Positions 56,639 to 64,000 of a DNA stretch of 64,000 nucleotides are shown piece after piece. The notes under the pieces are model-generated. The model saw only the letters and a program-made list of their open reading frames with translations. It did not search any database and had not been told where the DNA came from. The translations under genes and the position numbers were made by a program. Source of the DNA: Pseudomonas parafulva (GTDB lineage Bacteria; Pseudomonadota; Gammaproteobacteria; Pseudomonadales; Pseudomonadaceae). The stretch's first letter is position 1. The number at the start of each line of letters is the position of its first letter. The stretch spans positions 2,294,001 through 2,358,000 of the forward strand of contig NZ_CP009747.1 of NCBI RefSeq assembly GCF_000800255.1. Direction: 5' to 3'.

Positions 56639-57052
56639 ATGCGCATCGGTGAACTCGCCCAGGTCTGCGCTGTGAGCCGCGACACGCTGCGGTTCTACGA
56701 AGCACGCGGGCTGATCCAATCCCAGCGCCGCGCCAATGGTTACCGCGACTACCCGCAGGACACGGTCGAACTGGTGCTGTTCATCCGTACCGCCCAGCGC
56801 CTGGGCTTCAGCCTTGGCGAGATCGGCAGCAACGTCGCGCAGCTATGGGGCGCAGCCGATCCCGACCAGGCGGTGCGCAGCCTGCTGCACGACAAACTGC
56901 TGTTGGTCGAGCAGCGTATCGCCGAACTCGATCAACTGCGCGGTGCCCTGCGCCAGCGCCTGACACTCGCCTGCCCGTTGCGTCCAGACCTGGACACGAC
57001 CGCACCGGCATCGACCCATGAGGCATTTGAATGGGTTGAAACATCTGCTTGA
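56639..57052 (+). CDS. MerR-family transcriptional regulator
   Basis: This 137-residue MerR protein has the winged helix at residues 1-70 (MRIGELAQVCAVSRDTLRFY, ANGYRDYPQDTVELVLFI) and a coiled-coil dimerisation helix. Near the C-terminus there is only one cysteine (LACPLRPDLD), so it lacks the paired cysteines of copper or mercury sensors. AGAGGAAAA precedes the chosen ATG. It is divergent from the 145-residue membrane protein and probably binds the dyad between them. The effector is unknown. Confidence 0.9.
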   Translation: MRIGELAQVCAVSRDTLRFYEARGLIQSQRRANGYRDYPQDTVELVLFIRTAQRLGFSLGEIGSNVAQLWGAADPDQAVRSLLHDKLLLVEQRIAELDQLRGALRQRLTLACPLRPDLDTTAPASTHEAFEWVETSA

Positions 57053-57083
57053 AGCTGACTGTCGAATGGTCATCGCTGGCAGG

Positions 57084-57112
57084 CTGAACCCTACGCACAG
57101 CCCTGCTAGAAT
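57084..57112 (+). promoter_or_regulatory. Possible sigma-70 promoter for the bacteriophytochrome gene
   Basis: TAGAAT (57107-57112) lies 17 bases from CTGAAC (57084-57089). The -10 box is good and the -35 box weak. It falls 70 bases upstream of the bacteriophytochrome start. Confidence 0.4.
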
Positions 57113-57182
57113 GATGGCCTTTTCACATGCAGTCGGCGCGCCCTTGCCTGTCTGCTCACCTCCCCATCGACAGGCAGGGCCG

Positions 57183-59726
57183 ATGACGCTCGATTCCCGT
57201 GTGAACCTCAGCAATTGCGACCGTGAGCCGATCCAGATCCCCGGCAGCATCCAGCCCCACGGCTGCCTGATCGCCTGCGATGCTTCGGCCAACCTTATCC
57301 TGCGCCACTCGATCAACACGCCGCACCTGCTCGGCTGTGGTGAGGCGGTCAATGGTCAGACGCTGCACGCCCTGCTTGGCCAGGACGTGGCCCATGACAT
57401 CCGCAATGCCCTGGCCCGCACCCGCGATGCCTCGCGCCCTGCCCTGTTGTTCGCCGTGCGCCTGCCGGCAGGTGGAACCTTCGACATCACCGCCCACCTG
57501 TTCAAAGGCACCGCGATCATCGAGTTCGAACCGGCCAGCACGGGCGCGGCAGAGCCTATCGATCTGGCGCGCAGCCTGATCGCCCAACTGCGCGAGATCG
57601 ACCATTCGCCCAAGCTGCTCAGCGACGCAGCGCGCTATGTGCGGGCCATGCTCGGCTATGACCGGGTGATGATCTACAAGCTGGGTGCCGACGGCGCCGG
57701 TCAGGTGGTGGCCGAGGCCAAGCGCGGCGATCTGGAAAGCTTCATGGGTCAGTACTTCCCAGGTTCGGACATCCCGCAGCAGGCCCGCGCCCTGTATTTG
57801 CGCAACCCCATCCGGCTGATCGGCGACGTGCGGTTTCAGGCCGTGCCCCTCGAACCGGTGCTCGATCCCTCTGGCGAGCCACTGGACCTGTCCCATGCAC
57901 ACTTGCGCAGCGTCTCGCCGATCCACTGCGAGTACTTGAGCAACATGGGGGTGGGCGCCTCGATGTCGATCTCGGTGATCGTCGACGGCGCGCTCTGGGG
58001 GCTGATCGCCTGCCATCACTATGCTCCGCGCACCCTCACCTTGGGCCAGCGCGCGGCGGCGGAAATGTTCGGCGAATTCTTCTCCCTGCACATCGAGCGC
58101 CTGCGCACTCGCCAGCAACTCGAGGCCGCCGAACAGGTGCACAGTTCGCTGGACGCACTGCTGCGCGACGCCAACCAGAGCCCGGACCTGGCCAGTTTCT
58201 TCCAGGCCCGGCTGGGCGAATTCAAGTCGCTGATCGCCTGCGACGGCATCGGCATGGCCGTGCAAGGCCGCTGGTCGGCACTGGGCCAGACGCCGCCGCC
58301 TGCCGCCATCGCCGACCTGCTGCCCCTGGTGCAAAGTCTGGCCGAAGGGCGGACCTGGGCCAGTCATCAACTGTCGTTGGTTCATCCGGCCGCCCAGGAC
58401 TACGCCGCGCAGGTCTCGGGCGTACTGGCCATCCCCATGTCCCAGCATCCGCGAGACTACCTGTTGCTGTTCCGTCAGGAAGTGCTGGCGACCCTGGACT
58501 GGGCGGGCGATCCGCACAAGACCTACCTCACCGGTGCCTACGGCGAGCGCCTGACACCGCGCAAGAGCTTCGCCCTGTGGAAGGAAACCGTGCACCAGCA
58601 GTCCATGCCCTGGACCGAGCAGGATCGCCAGTTCGGCGAAGCGATTCGTGCTGCCATCGTCGAGGTGGCACTGCACAACAGTGAACTGCTGGCCAACGAG
58701 CGCTCTAAAGCCGAAGTGCGTCAGCGCATGCTCAACGAAGAGCTCAATCATCGGGTAAAGAACATTCTCTCGCTGATCGGCGCACTGGTGGCGCACCCCA
58801 GCTCGGAGAGCCAGACGCTGCGCGACTACGTTGGCAAGCTCAAGGGGCGCATCCAGGCACTGTCGCTGGCCCACGACCAGGTGGTGCGCGGCGACGGCGG
58901 CGGACGGCTGTCCACGCTGCTGGAGGCTGAGCTGTCGCCGTACTGTTCCGGCGCCGAGGCCATCGTTTTGAGCGGGCCTTGCGTGGTACTCGACGCGCGG
59001 GCCTATTCGGTCATGGCGCTGGTGTTGCACGAACTGGCGACCAATGCCGCGAAGTACGGTGCGCTGTCACGGTCCGGCGGCAGGCTGCACGTGGAGTGGA
59101 CGATCGATGCCGGTAACGCCTGCGAGATCGTCTGGCGCGAGAGCGATGGCCCGACCGTGCGTGCGCCCACCCGTGGCGGCTTTGGCTCGGTACTGATCGA
59201 CCGCAGCATTCCGTTCGATCTGGGCGGGACCAGTCAGGTCGAGTATCTGCCCGAGGGGCTGCGTGGCGTGTTTCGCATCCCGGCCCGTCACATCAACGTC
59301 GTCGATGCGACTGACAGCGCCCCCGCGCAGACCGAGGGCCTGCTGCCGGAAGCCGGCCTGGAGCAACTGGGGCCGCTGAGCGTGCTGATCGTCGAGGACC
59401 AACTGGTGATCGCCGTTGGTCTGGAGCAGATCTTCGCCGATGCGCAGATCGACGACGTGCGCACCGCCGGATCTGAACAGGAGGCCTTGCGCCTGATCGA
59501 GGCGCGCGCGCCCGACATCGCGGTGCTGGACGTGAACCTGGGCAGCGGCAACTCCATGGCCATCGCCGATGAGCTGACCCGGCGCGCCATTCCGTTCCTG
59601 TTCGCCACCGGCTATGGCGATACGCTGAGCATCCCGGCGCATCTGCGTGAGGTGACCGTCGTGCGCAAGCCCTACGACCCCGCGTCGATCCTGTCCAACC
59701 TCAGGCGCCTGCTGGAGCCTTCCTGA
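57183..59726 (+). CDS. bphP: Bacteriophytochrome histidine kinase with C-terminal receiver
   Basis: This 847-residue red/far-red photoreceptor has a PAS domain (about 20-120), GAF (about 145-310), PHY (about 320-500), a HisKA_2/HWE-type kinase with its His near 522 (ELNHRVKNILSLIG), and a receiver domain from about 733 (VEDQLVIAVG, VLDVNLGSGN). The biliverdin-binding cysteine is C12 (LSNCDREPIQIPGSIQPHG). The GAF signature PGSDIP and the SPIHCEYLSNMG segment are present. I start it at MTLDSRVNLSN because the upstream extension has no phytochrome-like sequence. No heme oxygenase (bphO) gene is adjacent. Confidence 0.95.
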   Translation: MTLDSRVNLSNCDREPIQIPGSIQPHGCLIACDASANLILRHSINTPHLLGCGEAVNGQTLHALLGQDVAHDIRNALARTRDASRPALLFAVRLPAGGTFDITAHLFKGTAIIEFEPASTGAAEPIDLARSLIAQLREIDHSPKLLSDAARYVRAMLGYDRVMIYKLGADGAGQVVAEAKRGDLESFMGQYFPGSDIPQQARALYLRNPIRLIGDVRFQAVPLEPVLDPSGEPLDLSHAHLRSVSPIHCEYLSNMGVGASMSISVIVDGALWGLIACHHYAPRTLTLGQRAAAEMFGEFFSLHIERLRTRQQLEAAEQVHSSLDALLRDANQSPDLASFFQARLGEFKSLIACDGIGMAVQGRWSALGQTPPPAAIADLLPLVQSLAEGRTWASHQLSLVHPAAQDYAAQVSGVLAIPMSQHPRDYLLLFRQEVLATLDWAGDPHKTYLTGAYGERLTPRKSFALWKETVHQQSMPWTEQDRQFGEAIRAAIVEVALHNSELLANERSKAEVRQRMLNEELNHRVKNILSLIGALVAHPSSESQTLRDYVGKLKGRIQALSLAHDQVVRGDGGGRLSTLLEAELSPYCSGAEAIVLSGPCVVLDARAYSVMALVLHELATNAAKYGALSRSGGRLHVEWTIDAGNACEIVWRESDGPTVRAPTRGGFGSVLIDRSIPFDLGGTSQVEYLPEGLRGVFRIPARHINVVDATDSAPAQTEGLLPEAGLEQLGPLSVLIVEDQLVIAVGLEQIFADAQIDDVRTAGSEQEALRLIEARAPDIAVLDVNLGSGNSMAIADELTRRAIPFLFATGYGDTLSIPAHLREVTVVRKPYDPASILSNLRRLLEPS

Positions 59727-59803
59727 CCCCAGGCTCAGGCCGCCGACGACTCACCCAGTAATAGACCGGTAGCGATTCAAACATTCCGTCAGCTTTTTAT
59801 TCT

Positions 59804-60505
59804 CTACAGCCCCTCCGGGGCCACCAGCCGATAGCCGACGCCGGCCTCGGTGATCAGGAAGCGGGGGGCGGTGGGGTCGTCGCCGAGCTTCTGGCGCAGA
59901 TGACCGACCACGATGCGCAAATAATGGGTGTCCTGCACATGGGTCGGGCCCCAGATGTCCTTGAGCAGTTGCTGCTGGGTGATGACCCGCCCCGGGTGCG
60001 CCGCCAACTGGGCCAGCAGCGCGTACTCCTTGCGCGTCAGCGCGACCTCGACGCCGTCCAGGCTGACCTTGCGGTAGGCGAAATCGACCAGCAGCGCACC
60101 GAACTGCGCGCTGCTGCTTTGCGCCACCTCAGCCTGGGGGTTGTGCCGCAGCAGTGCCCGCACGCGAGCAAGAAACTCCTGAATGCCGAACGGCTTGGTC
60201 ACGTAGTCGTTGGCACCGCCATCGAGGGCATCGACCTTCTGTACCTCGCTGGCGCGCACCGACAGCACCATTACCGGCACCGTGCTCCATTCGCGCAGTT
60301 CGCGCAGCACCTGTTGGCCGTCCATGTCCGGCAGGCCGAGGTCGAGCACCACCAGGTCAGGCTTGTTCAGTGCCGCCTGGGCCAACCCCTCGCTGCCGCT
60401 GGCCGCTTCCAGCACCTTGTAGCCCTGGGAGGCCAGGCTGATGCGCAGGAACTTGCGGATCTGCGGCTCGTCGTCGATGACCAGAAGGGTGGCGGGCTGG
60501 CTCAT
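59804..60505 (-). CDS. kdpE: Response regulator KdpE
   Basis: This 233-residue OmpR-family regulator has a receiver domain (acceptor D55 in VVLDLGLPDMDG; VLSVRASEVQKV) and a winged-helix DNA-binding domain (ALTRKEYALLAQLAAHPGRV, VQDTHYLRIVVGHLRQKLG). It activates kdpFABC under potassium limitation. Its ATG overlaps the kdpD stop by four bases. Confidence 0.95.
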   Translation of the reverse strand: MSQPATLLVIDDEPQIRKFLRISLASQGYKVLEAASGSEGLAQAALNKPDLVVLDLGLPDMDGQQVLRELREWSTVPVMVLSVRASEVQKVDALDGGANDYVTKPFGIQEFLARVRALLRHNPQAEVAQSSSAQFGALLVDFAYRKVSLDGVEVALTRKEYALLAQLAAHPGRVITQQQLLKDIWGPTHVQDTHYLRIVVGHLRQKLGDDPTAPRFLITEAGVGYRLVAPEGL

Positions 60506-63156
60506 GGGGCGTCACTGTCGCTGTCGGGTTGAGGGGGCAGCGGCAAGCATAGTGTGATGCAGGTGCCCTGGCCATCGATGCCCTCGCCCACCCGGATGCT
60601 GCCGCCATGGGCGCCGATCATGCCCTGGCAGATGGCAAGCCCCAGCCCCGTGCCCTGCCCGCCCCGGTCGCCGCGCGCGGCGGTGTAGAACATGTCGAAG
60701 ACCTTGCTGCGTTCGGCTGGCGGGATGCCCGGCCCCTGGTCGGCGACAGCCAGGCACAACTGCGCGTCCTCGACCCTGAGTCGCAGTTCCAGGCGCCCGC
60801 CGACCGGTGAGAAGCGCGCGGCATTCTCCAGCACGTTGACCAACGCCTGCTCGATCAGCGCGGCGTGCACGAACAGCAGCGGCAGTTCGGCGGGCACGTC
60901 GGTGCGCACCTGCAAAGGCGCCAACACCGCGTGCAGGCGTGCCAGCGCGCTGCCGACGATATCGCCGGGCGCCACCCAATCGCGGGCGAGCTTGAGGCTG
61001 CCGTGGCCCAGGCGGGTCATGTCGAGCAGGTTCTGAATATAGCGGTCCAGGCGTTCAGCCTCGTTACGCGTCCCTTCGAGCAGCTCGCGGCGGTCGTCGA
61101 GCGGGATCGCCTCGCCCAGCGCCAGCAGGCTGTCGATACTGCCGCGCATGGCGGTCAGCGGGGTGCGCAAGTCGTGGGACACCGAAGCGAGCAAGGCGCT
61201 GCGCAATTGCTCGGTCTCGCCTTGCAGGCGCGCCGCCTCCAGTTGCTCGCCCAGCCGGGCACGGGCCAAGGCCTGGGCCAGGGGCTCGGCAAGGGCCGTG
61301 AGTACACGCCGGCGCTGGGCACTCAGGGGCTCGCCGCCGCTGGCGCGCACCCCGAGCAAGGCCAGCGGCGCCTCGTCCACCGCCAGTGGCCACCACCACC
61401 AGCGGCCATTGGGCAGGGTATCGCTGCCCTGCCCGGCTGCCTGGCCGTGTTGCCAGGCCCAGTCGGCGGCCGCGCGCTCGTTGTCGCTGAAGGTCTGGGG
61501 AGCGCCGCTGGCCACCTGCAGAAGGCCGTCAGCATCGCGCTCGAGCACACACACGTCGATTCCCTGGGAGCCGCCCAGGTGCTGGCCCGCCGCGTTGAAC
61601 ACCGCCCGGCGATCGGTGGCCACGGTCAGCCGGCGCGACAGGTCGAGCAGTTGCCGGGTCTCGGCTTGAGTATCGCGCAGCGCTTGCAACTGACGGCGCT
61701 GGCGGGCCGCCAGGTTGCCGGTCAGGGCGGCCATGAGCAGGAAGAACACCAGGGTCAGCACGTCCTCTTCGCGCTGGATGCTCAGGGAAAAGCTCGGCGG
61801 GATGAACAGGAAGTCATAGCTCAGGAACGACAGCGCCGCGCAGGCCAGCGCCGGGCCCAGGCTGCTGCGCACCGCCACCAGCAGCACGGCGGCGAGAAAC
61901 ACCAGCGAGATGTTCGGCAGCGCCAGCACGCTCGACACACCCCAGGCCAGCGCCGACGCCAGTCCGGTGGCCAGCAGGGCCAGCAGGTAATGCCGCCAGT
62001 GCCAGATCCGTTTGACCGCAGCGCGCGTCGGCGGCGGCAGATCGTCGCGGTCAAGCACGTTGATTTCCAGGCCCCGGCTGTCACGCAGCAGCCGCGCCGC
62101 CACGCCGGCACCGAACACACGGCGGCGCAAGCGATCCTGGGACTGGCCGACCAGCACCAGACTGGCCCGGCGCTCCAGCGCATGCTGGACCAAAGTGCGC
62201 GCCACCTCGCCGGCACGCAGCACCACCACTTCGCCGCCCAGGCGTTCGGCCAGTTGCTGCGCCGCTTGCAGGCGCTGGCGCGCGCCCTCGTCCGGCAGCC
62301 GGCCATTGTCCACGTGCACCGCGCTCCACGGCAGGTGACGCCGCTGCGCCACGCGGCTGGCGTGACGCACCAGGCGTTCGGCCTGGGCGTCGCCATCGAT
62401 CCCCACCAGCAGGCGCCCGCGCAACGCCGGCGCCTGCTCGCCCCGTTGCCGGTAGCCGTGGGCGAGGTCGGCATCGACCTGGGCGGCAGCGGTCTGCATG
62501 GCCAACTCGCGCAAGGCGGTGAGGTTGGTCTGGGAAAAGAAGGCGTCGATGGCGGCGCGCGCCTGCTCGGGCACATAGACCTTGCCTTCGCGCAGACGCT
62601 CGAGCAGTTCCCGCGGCGGCAGGTCGATGAGCACCAGTTCGAAGGCTTCCTGCAGCACCCAGTCCGGCACGGTTTCACGCACCTGCACGCCGGTGATGTC
62701 GCGCACCTTGTCGTTGAGACTTTCCAGATGCTGGACATTGACCGTGGTGTAGACGTCGATGCCGGCGGCGAGCAGTTCCTGCACGTCCTGCCAGCGCTTG
62801 GCGTGCCGGCTGCCGGGGGCATTGCTGTGCGCCAGTTCGTCGACCAGCGCCAAGGGCGGTGCAGCCTGCAACAGGGCGTCGAGGTCCATTTCTTCGAGGG
62901 TGACGCCACGGTACTCGCTGCGCAGCAAGGGCTGCTGAGGCAGGCCACCGAGCAGCGCCTCGGTCTCGCTGCGGCCATGGGTTTCGACCACCGCCGCCAA
63001 TACCCTGACGCCCTGGCGCTGCTGGGCGTGAGCGGCCTGGAGCATGGCGTAGGTCTTGCCGACACCGGGCGCTGCGCCGAGGAACACCTTGAGGCGGCCG
63101 CGACCTGCCCGGGGCAGGCCTGCCAGCAGGGCATCGGCGCGGGTGGAATTGCTCAT
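60502..63156 (-). CDS. kdpD: Potassium-sensing histidine kinase KdpD
   Basis: This 884-residue kinase has an N-terminal KdpD domain with Walker A GAAPGVGKTYAML (from residue 28) and Walker B VDELAHSNAPG. A USP-like domain, four membrane helices (about 385-485), a HisKA domain (SVSHDLRTPLTA, His near 661) and an ATPase domain (VADQGPGIPPAE, GTGLGLAICQG) follow. It phosphorylates KdpE. It is 61 bases downstream of kdpC. Confidence 0.96.
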   Translation of the reverse strand: MSNSTRADALLAGLPRAGRGRLKVFLGAAPGVGKTYAMLQAAHAQQRQGVRVLAAVVETHGRSETEALLGGLPQQPLLRSEYRGVTLEEMDLDALLQAAPPLALVDELAHSNAPGSRHAKRWQDVQELLAAGIDVYTTVNVQHLESLNDKVRDITGVQVRETVPDWVLQEAFELVLIDLPPRELLERLREGKVYVPEQARAAIDAFFSQTNLTALRELAMQTAAAQVDADLAHGYRQRGEQAPALRGRLLVGIDGDAQAERLVRHASRVAQRRHLPWSAVHVDNGRLPDEGARQRLQAAQQLAERLGGEVVVLRAGEVARTLVQHALERRASLVLVGQSQDRLRRRVFGAGVAARLLRDSRGLEINVLDRDDLPPPTRAAVKRIWHWRHYLLALLATGLASALAWGVSSVLALPNISLVFLAAVLLVAVRSSLGPALACAALSFLSYDFLFIPPSFSLSIQREEDVLTLVFFLLMAALTGNLAARQRRQLQALRDTQAETRQLLDLSRRLTVATDRRAVFNAAGQHLGGSQGIDVCVLERDADGLLQVASGAPQTFSDNERAAADWAWQHGQAAGQGSDTLPNGRWWWWPLAVDEAPLALLGVRASGGEPLSAQRRRVLTALAEPLAQALARARLGEQLEAARLQGETEQLRSALLASVSHDLRTPLTAMRGSIDSLLALGEAIPLDDRRELLEGTRNEAERLDRYIQNLLDMTRLGHGSLKLARDWVAPGDIVGSALARLHAVLAPLQVRTDVPAELPLLFVHAALIEQALVNVLENAARFSPVGGRLELRLRVEDAQLCLAVADQGPGIPPAERSKVFDMFYTAARGDRGGQGTGLGLAICQGMIGAHGGSIRVGEGIDGQGTCITLCLPLPPQPDSDSDAP

Positions 63157-63217
63157 CAGGGATCCTTATACGAAGCGGTCGATTCCAACGGGCCTGCTGC
63201 GCAGGTCATCGCGGTCT

Positions 63218-63775
63218 TTACTTGGCGGGCACCGAGCCTTCCAGCGCCTGGTTCAAGGCCAGCACATTGACCACGGGTGGACCGACCAATGGCCGCAGAG
63301 TGGCCTCATCCACCAAGGCTTGCAAGCGCTCGACGGGCATGTTGCGCGCCGCCGCCACCCGCGGCACTTGATACGCGATCGCCTCGGGCGGCAGTTGCGG
63401 ATCCAGGCCGCTGCCAGAGGTGGTCAGCAAGGCCTGGGGCACCGGCCCCAGTGCCGGTTGGTACAGGGCATCGGCCTCGGTTGTGACCCGCTCGGCCAAC
63501 GCCGGGTTACTCGGCGCCAGGTTGCTGGCGCTGCTCGACACGGTGGCGAAGGCGCCCGCCGAAGGCCGCGAATGGAACCAGCCATCGCCCTCGAAGGCCT
63601 GGGCGATCAGCGCCGAGCCCCGGACCTGGCCGTGGGCGTCGCGCACCAAGCTACCGTTGGCCTGCTCGGGAAAGGCGACCTGGGCGATGCCGGTCACCGC
63701 CAGCGGATACAGCACGCCGGTGACCAAGGTCATCAGCAGGACCAGGCTCAGGGCTGGACGCAGATAGGTATTCAT
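63218..63775 (-). CDS. kdpC: Potassium-transporting ATPase KdpC subunit
   Basis: This 185-residue KdpC has an N-terminal membrane helix ([19 protein letters not shown]) and a periplasmic domain with [16 protein letters not shown] and [11 protein letters not shown]. The AAGGAGA ribosome site supports the start. It follows kdpB by 12 bases. Confidence 0.95.
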   Translation of the reverse strand: MNTYLRPALSLVLLMTLVTGVLYPLAVTGIAQVAFPEQANGSLVRDAHGQVRGSALIAQAFEGDGWFHSRPSAGAFATVSSSASNLAPSNPALAERVTTEADALYQPALGPVPQALLTTSGSGLDPQLPPEAIAYQVPRVAAARNMPVERLQALVDEATLRPLVGPPVVNVLALNQALEGSVPAK

Positions 63776-63787
63776 GGGGGGTCTCCT

Positions 63788-64000
63788 TCAAACCAGATGC
63801 AGGGCAGTCAGCAGCATGTCGATGAGCTTGATCCCGGCGAACGGCACCAGGATGCCGCCCACGCCGTAGATCAGCAGGTTGCGCCTCAGCAGTTGCGCCG
63901 CACTGGCGGCCTGGACACGCACCCCGCGCAGCGCCAGGGGAATGAGCACAACGATGATCAGCGCGTTGAACACGATGGCCGAAAGGATCGCGCTCTGCGG
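63788..64000 (-). CDS. kdpB: Potassium-transporting P-type ATPase KdpB, 3' end (partial)
   Basis: The last 70 codons of KdpB run to the window edge. The frame reads [17 protein letters not shown], then IPLALRGV and the final membrane helices ([20 protein letters not shown]). The gene continues beyond the window. Confidence 0.93.
   Translation of the reverse strand, partial: PQSAILSAIVFNALIIVVLIPLALRGVRVQAASAAQLLRRNLLIYGVGGILVPFAGIKLIDMLLTALHLV

Noticed and set aside
60865-63270. An 801-codon plus-strand open frame
   Set aside because: It lies opposite kdpD, whose domains are all identifiable. Its sequence is low-complexity Gln/Arg/His, typical of a shadow.

Overview
The window looks like chromosome of a Pseudomonas of the P. 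putida group. The DNA is GC-rich throughout, and several blocks have the gene content and order I know from that group: a branched-chain acyl-CoA oxidation operon, phnWX with a divergent LysR regulator, dnaQ/rnhA/methyltransferase/gloB/mltD followed by a Yej-type peptide transporter, and kdpBC-kdpDE. I saw no tRNA, rRNA, insertion sequence, prophage or CRISPR array.

Layout. 1-7.6 kb: an OpuAC-type binding protein, a TerC/Alx membrane protein, an acyl-CoA dehydrogenase divergent from a LysR regulator, a stand-alone IscS-like cysteine desulfurase, two overlapping genes of unknown function, a 68-residue protein and a DksA-like factor lacking two of the four zinc ligands. 7.9-13.5 kb: a five-gene minus-strand operon (ligase, SDR dehydrogenase, thiolase, acyl-CoA dehydrogenase, enoyl-CoA hydratase) for short or branched acyl-CoA oxidation. 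13.6-28.3 kb: three tandem paralogues of about 1,500 residues, each with a toxin-like N-terminal region, leucine-rich repeats and a NEL-type E3 ubiquitin ligase domain, with an AraC regulator between two of them. The last paralogue carries an in-frame amber codon. 28.4-31.4 kb: 2-aminoethylphosphonate degradation. 31.4-38.6 kb: housekeeping genes, into which an SDR/hydrolase pair is inserted between rnhA and dnaQ; mltD has a one-base frameshift. 38.7-46.1 kb: a peptide ABC transporter with two tandem binding proteins. 46.1-48.8 kb: an acetyltransferase and a hybrid histidine kinase. 48.8-56.1 kb: an aldoxime-to-carboxylate pathway (AraC regulator, aldoxime dehydratase, outer-membrane protein, amidase, iron-type nitrile hydratase and its activator). 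56.1-59.7 kb: a membrane protein and a MerR regulator sharing a MerR-type operator, then a bacteriophytochrome kinase. 59.8-64 kb: kdpE, kdpD, kdpC and the 3' end of kdpB.

Functionally, the window combines nutrient scavenging (phosphonate, peptides, nitriles and aldoximes, potassium, osmolyte, branched acyl-CoAs) with an unusual array of host-directed, effector-like proteins. The most notable points are the NEL array with its amber-interrupted member, the frameshifted mltD, the SDR/hydrolase cassette bounded by terminators inside a conserved housekeeping block, and the MerR-controlled membrane protein. All calls come from reading the sequence; no database search was run.
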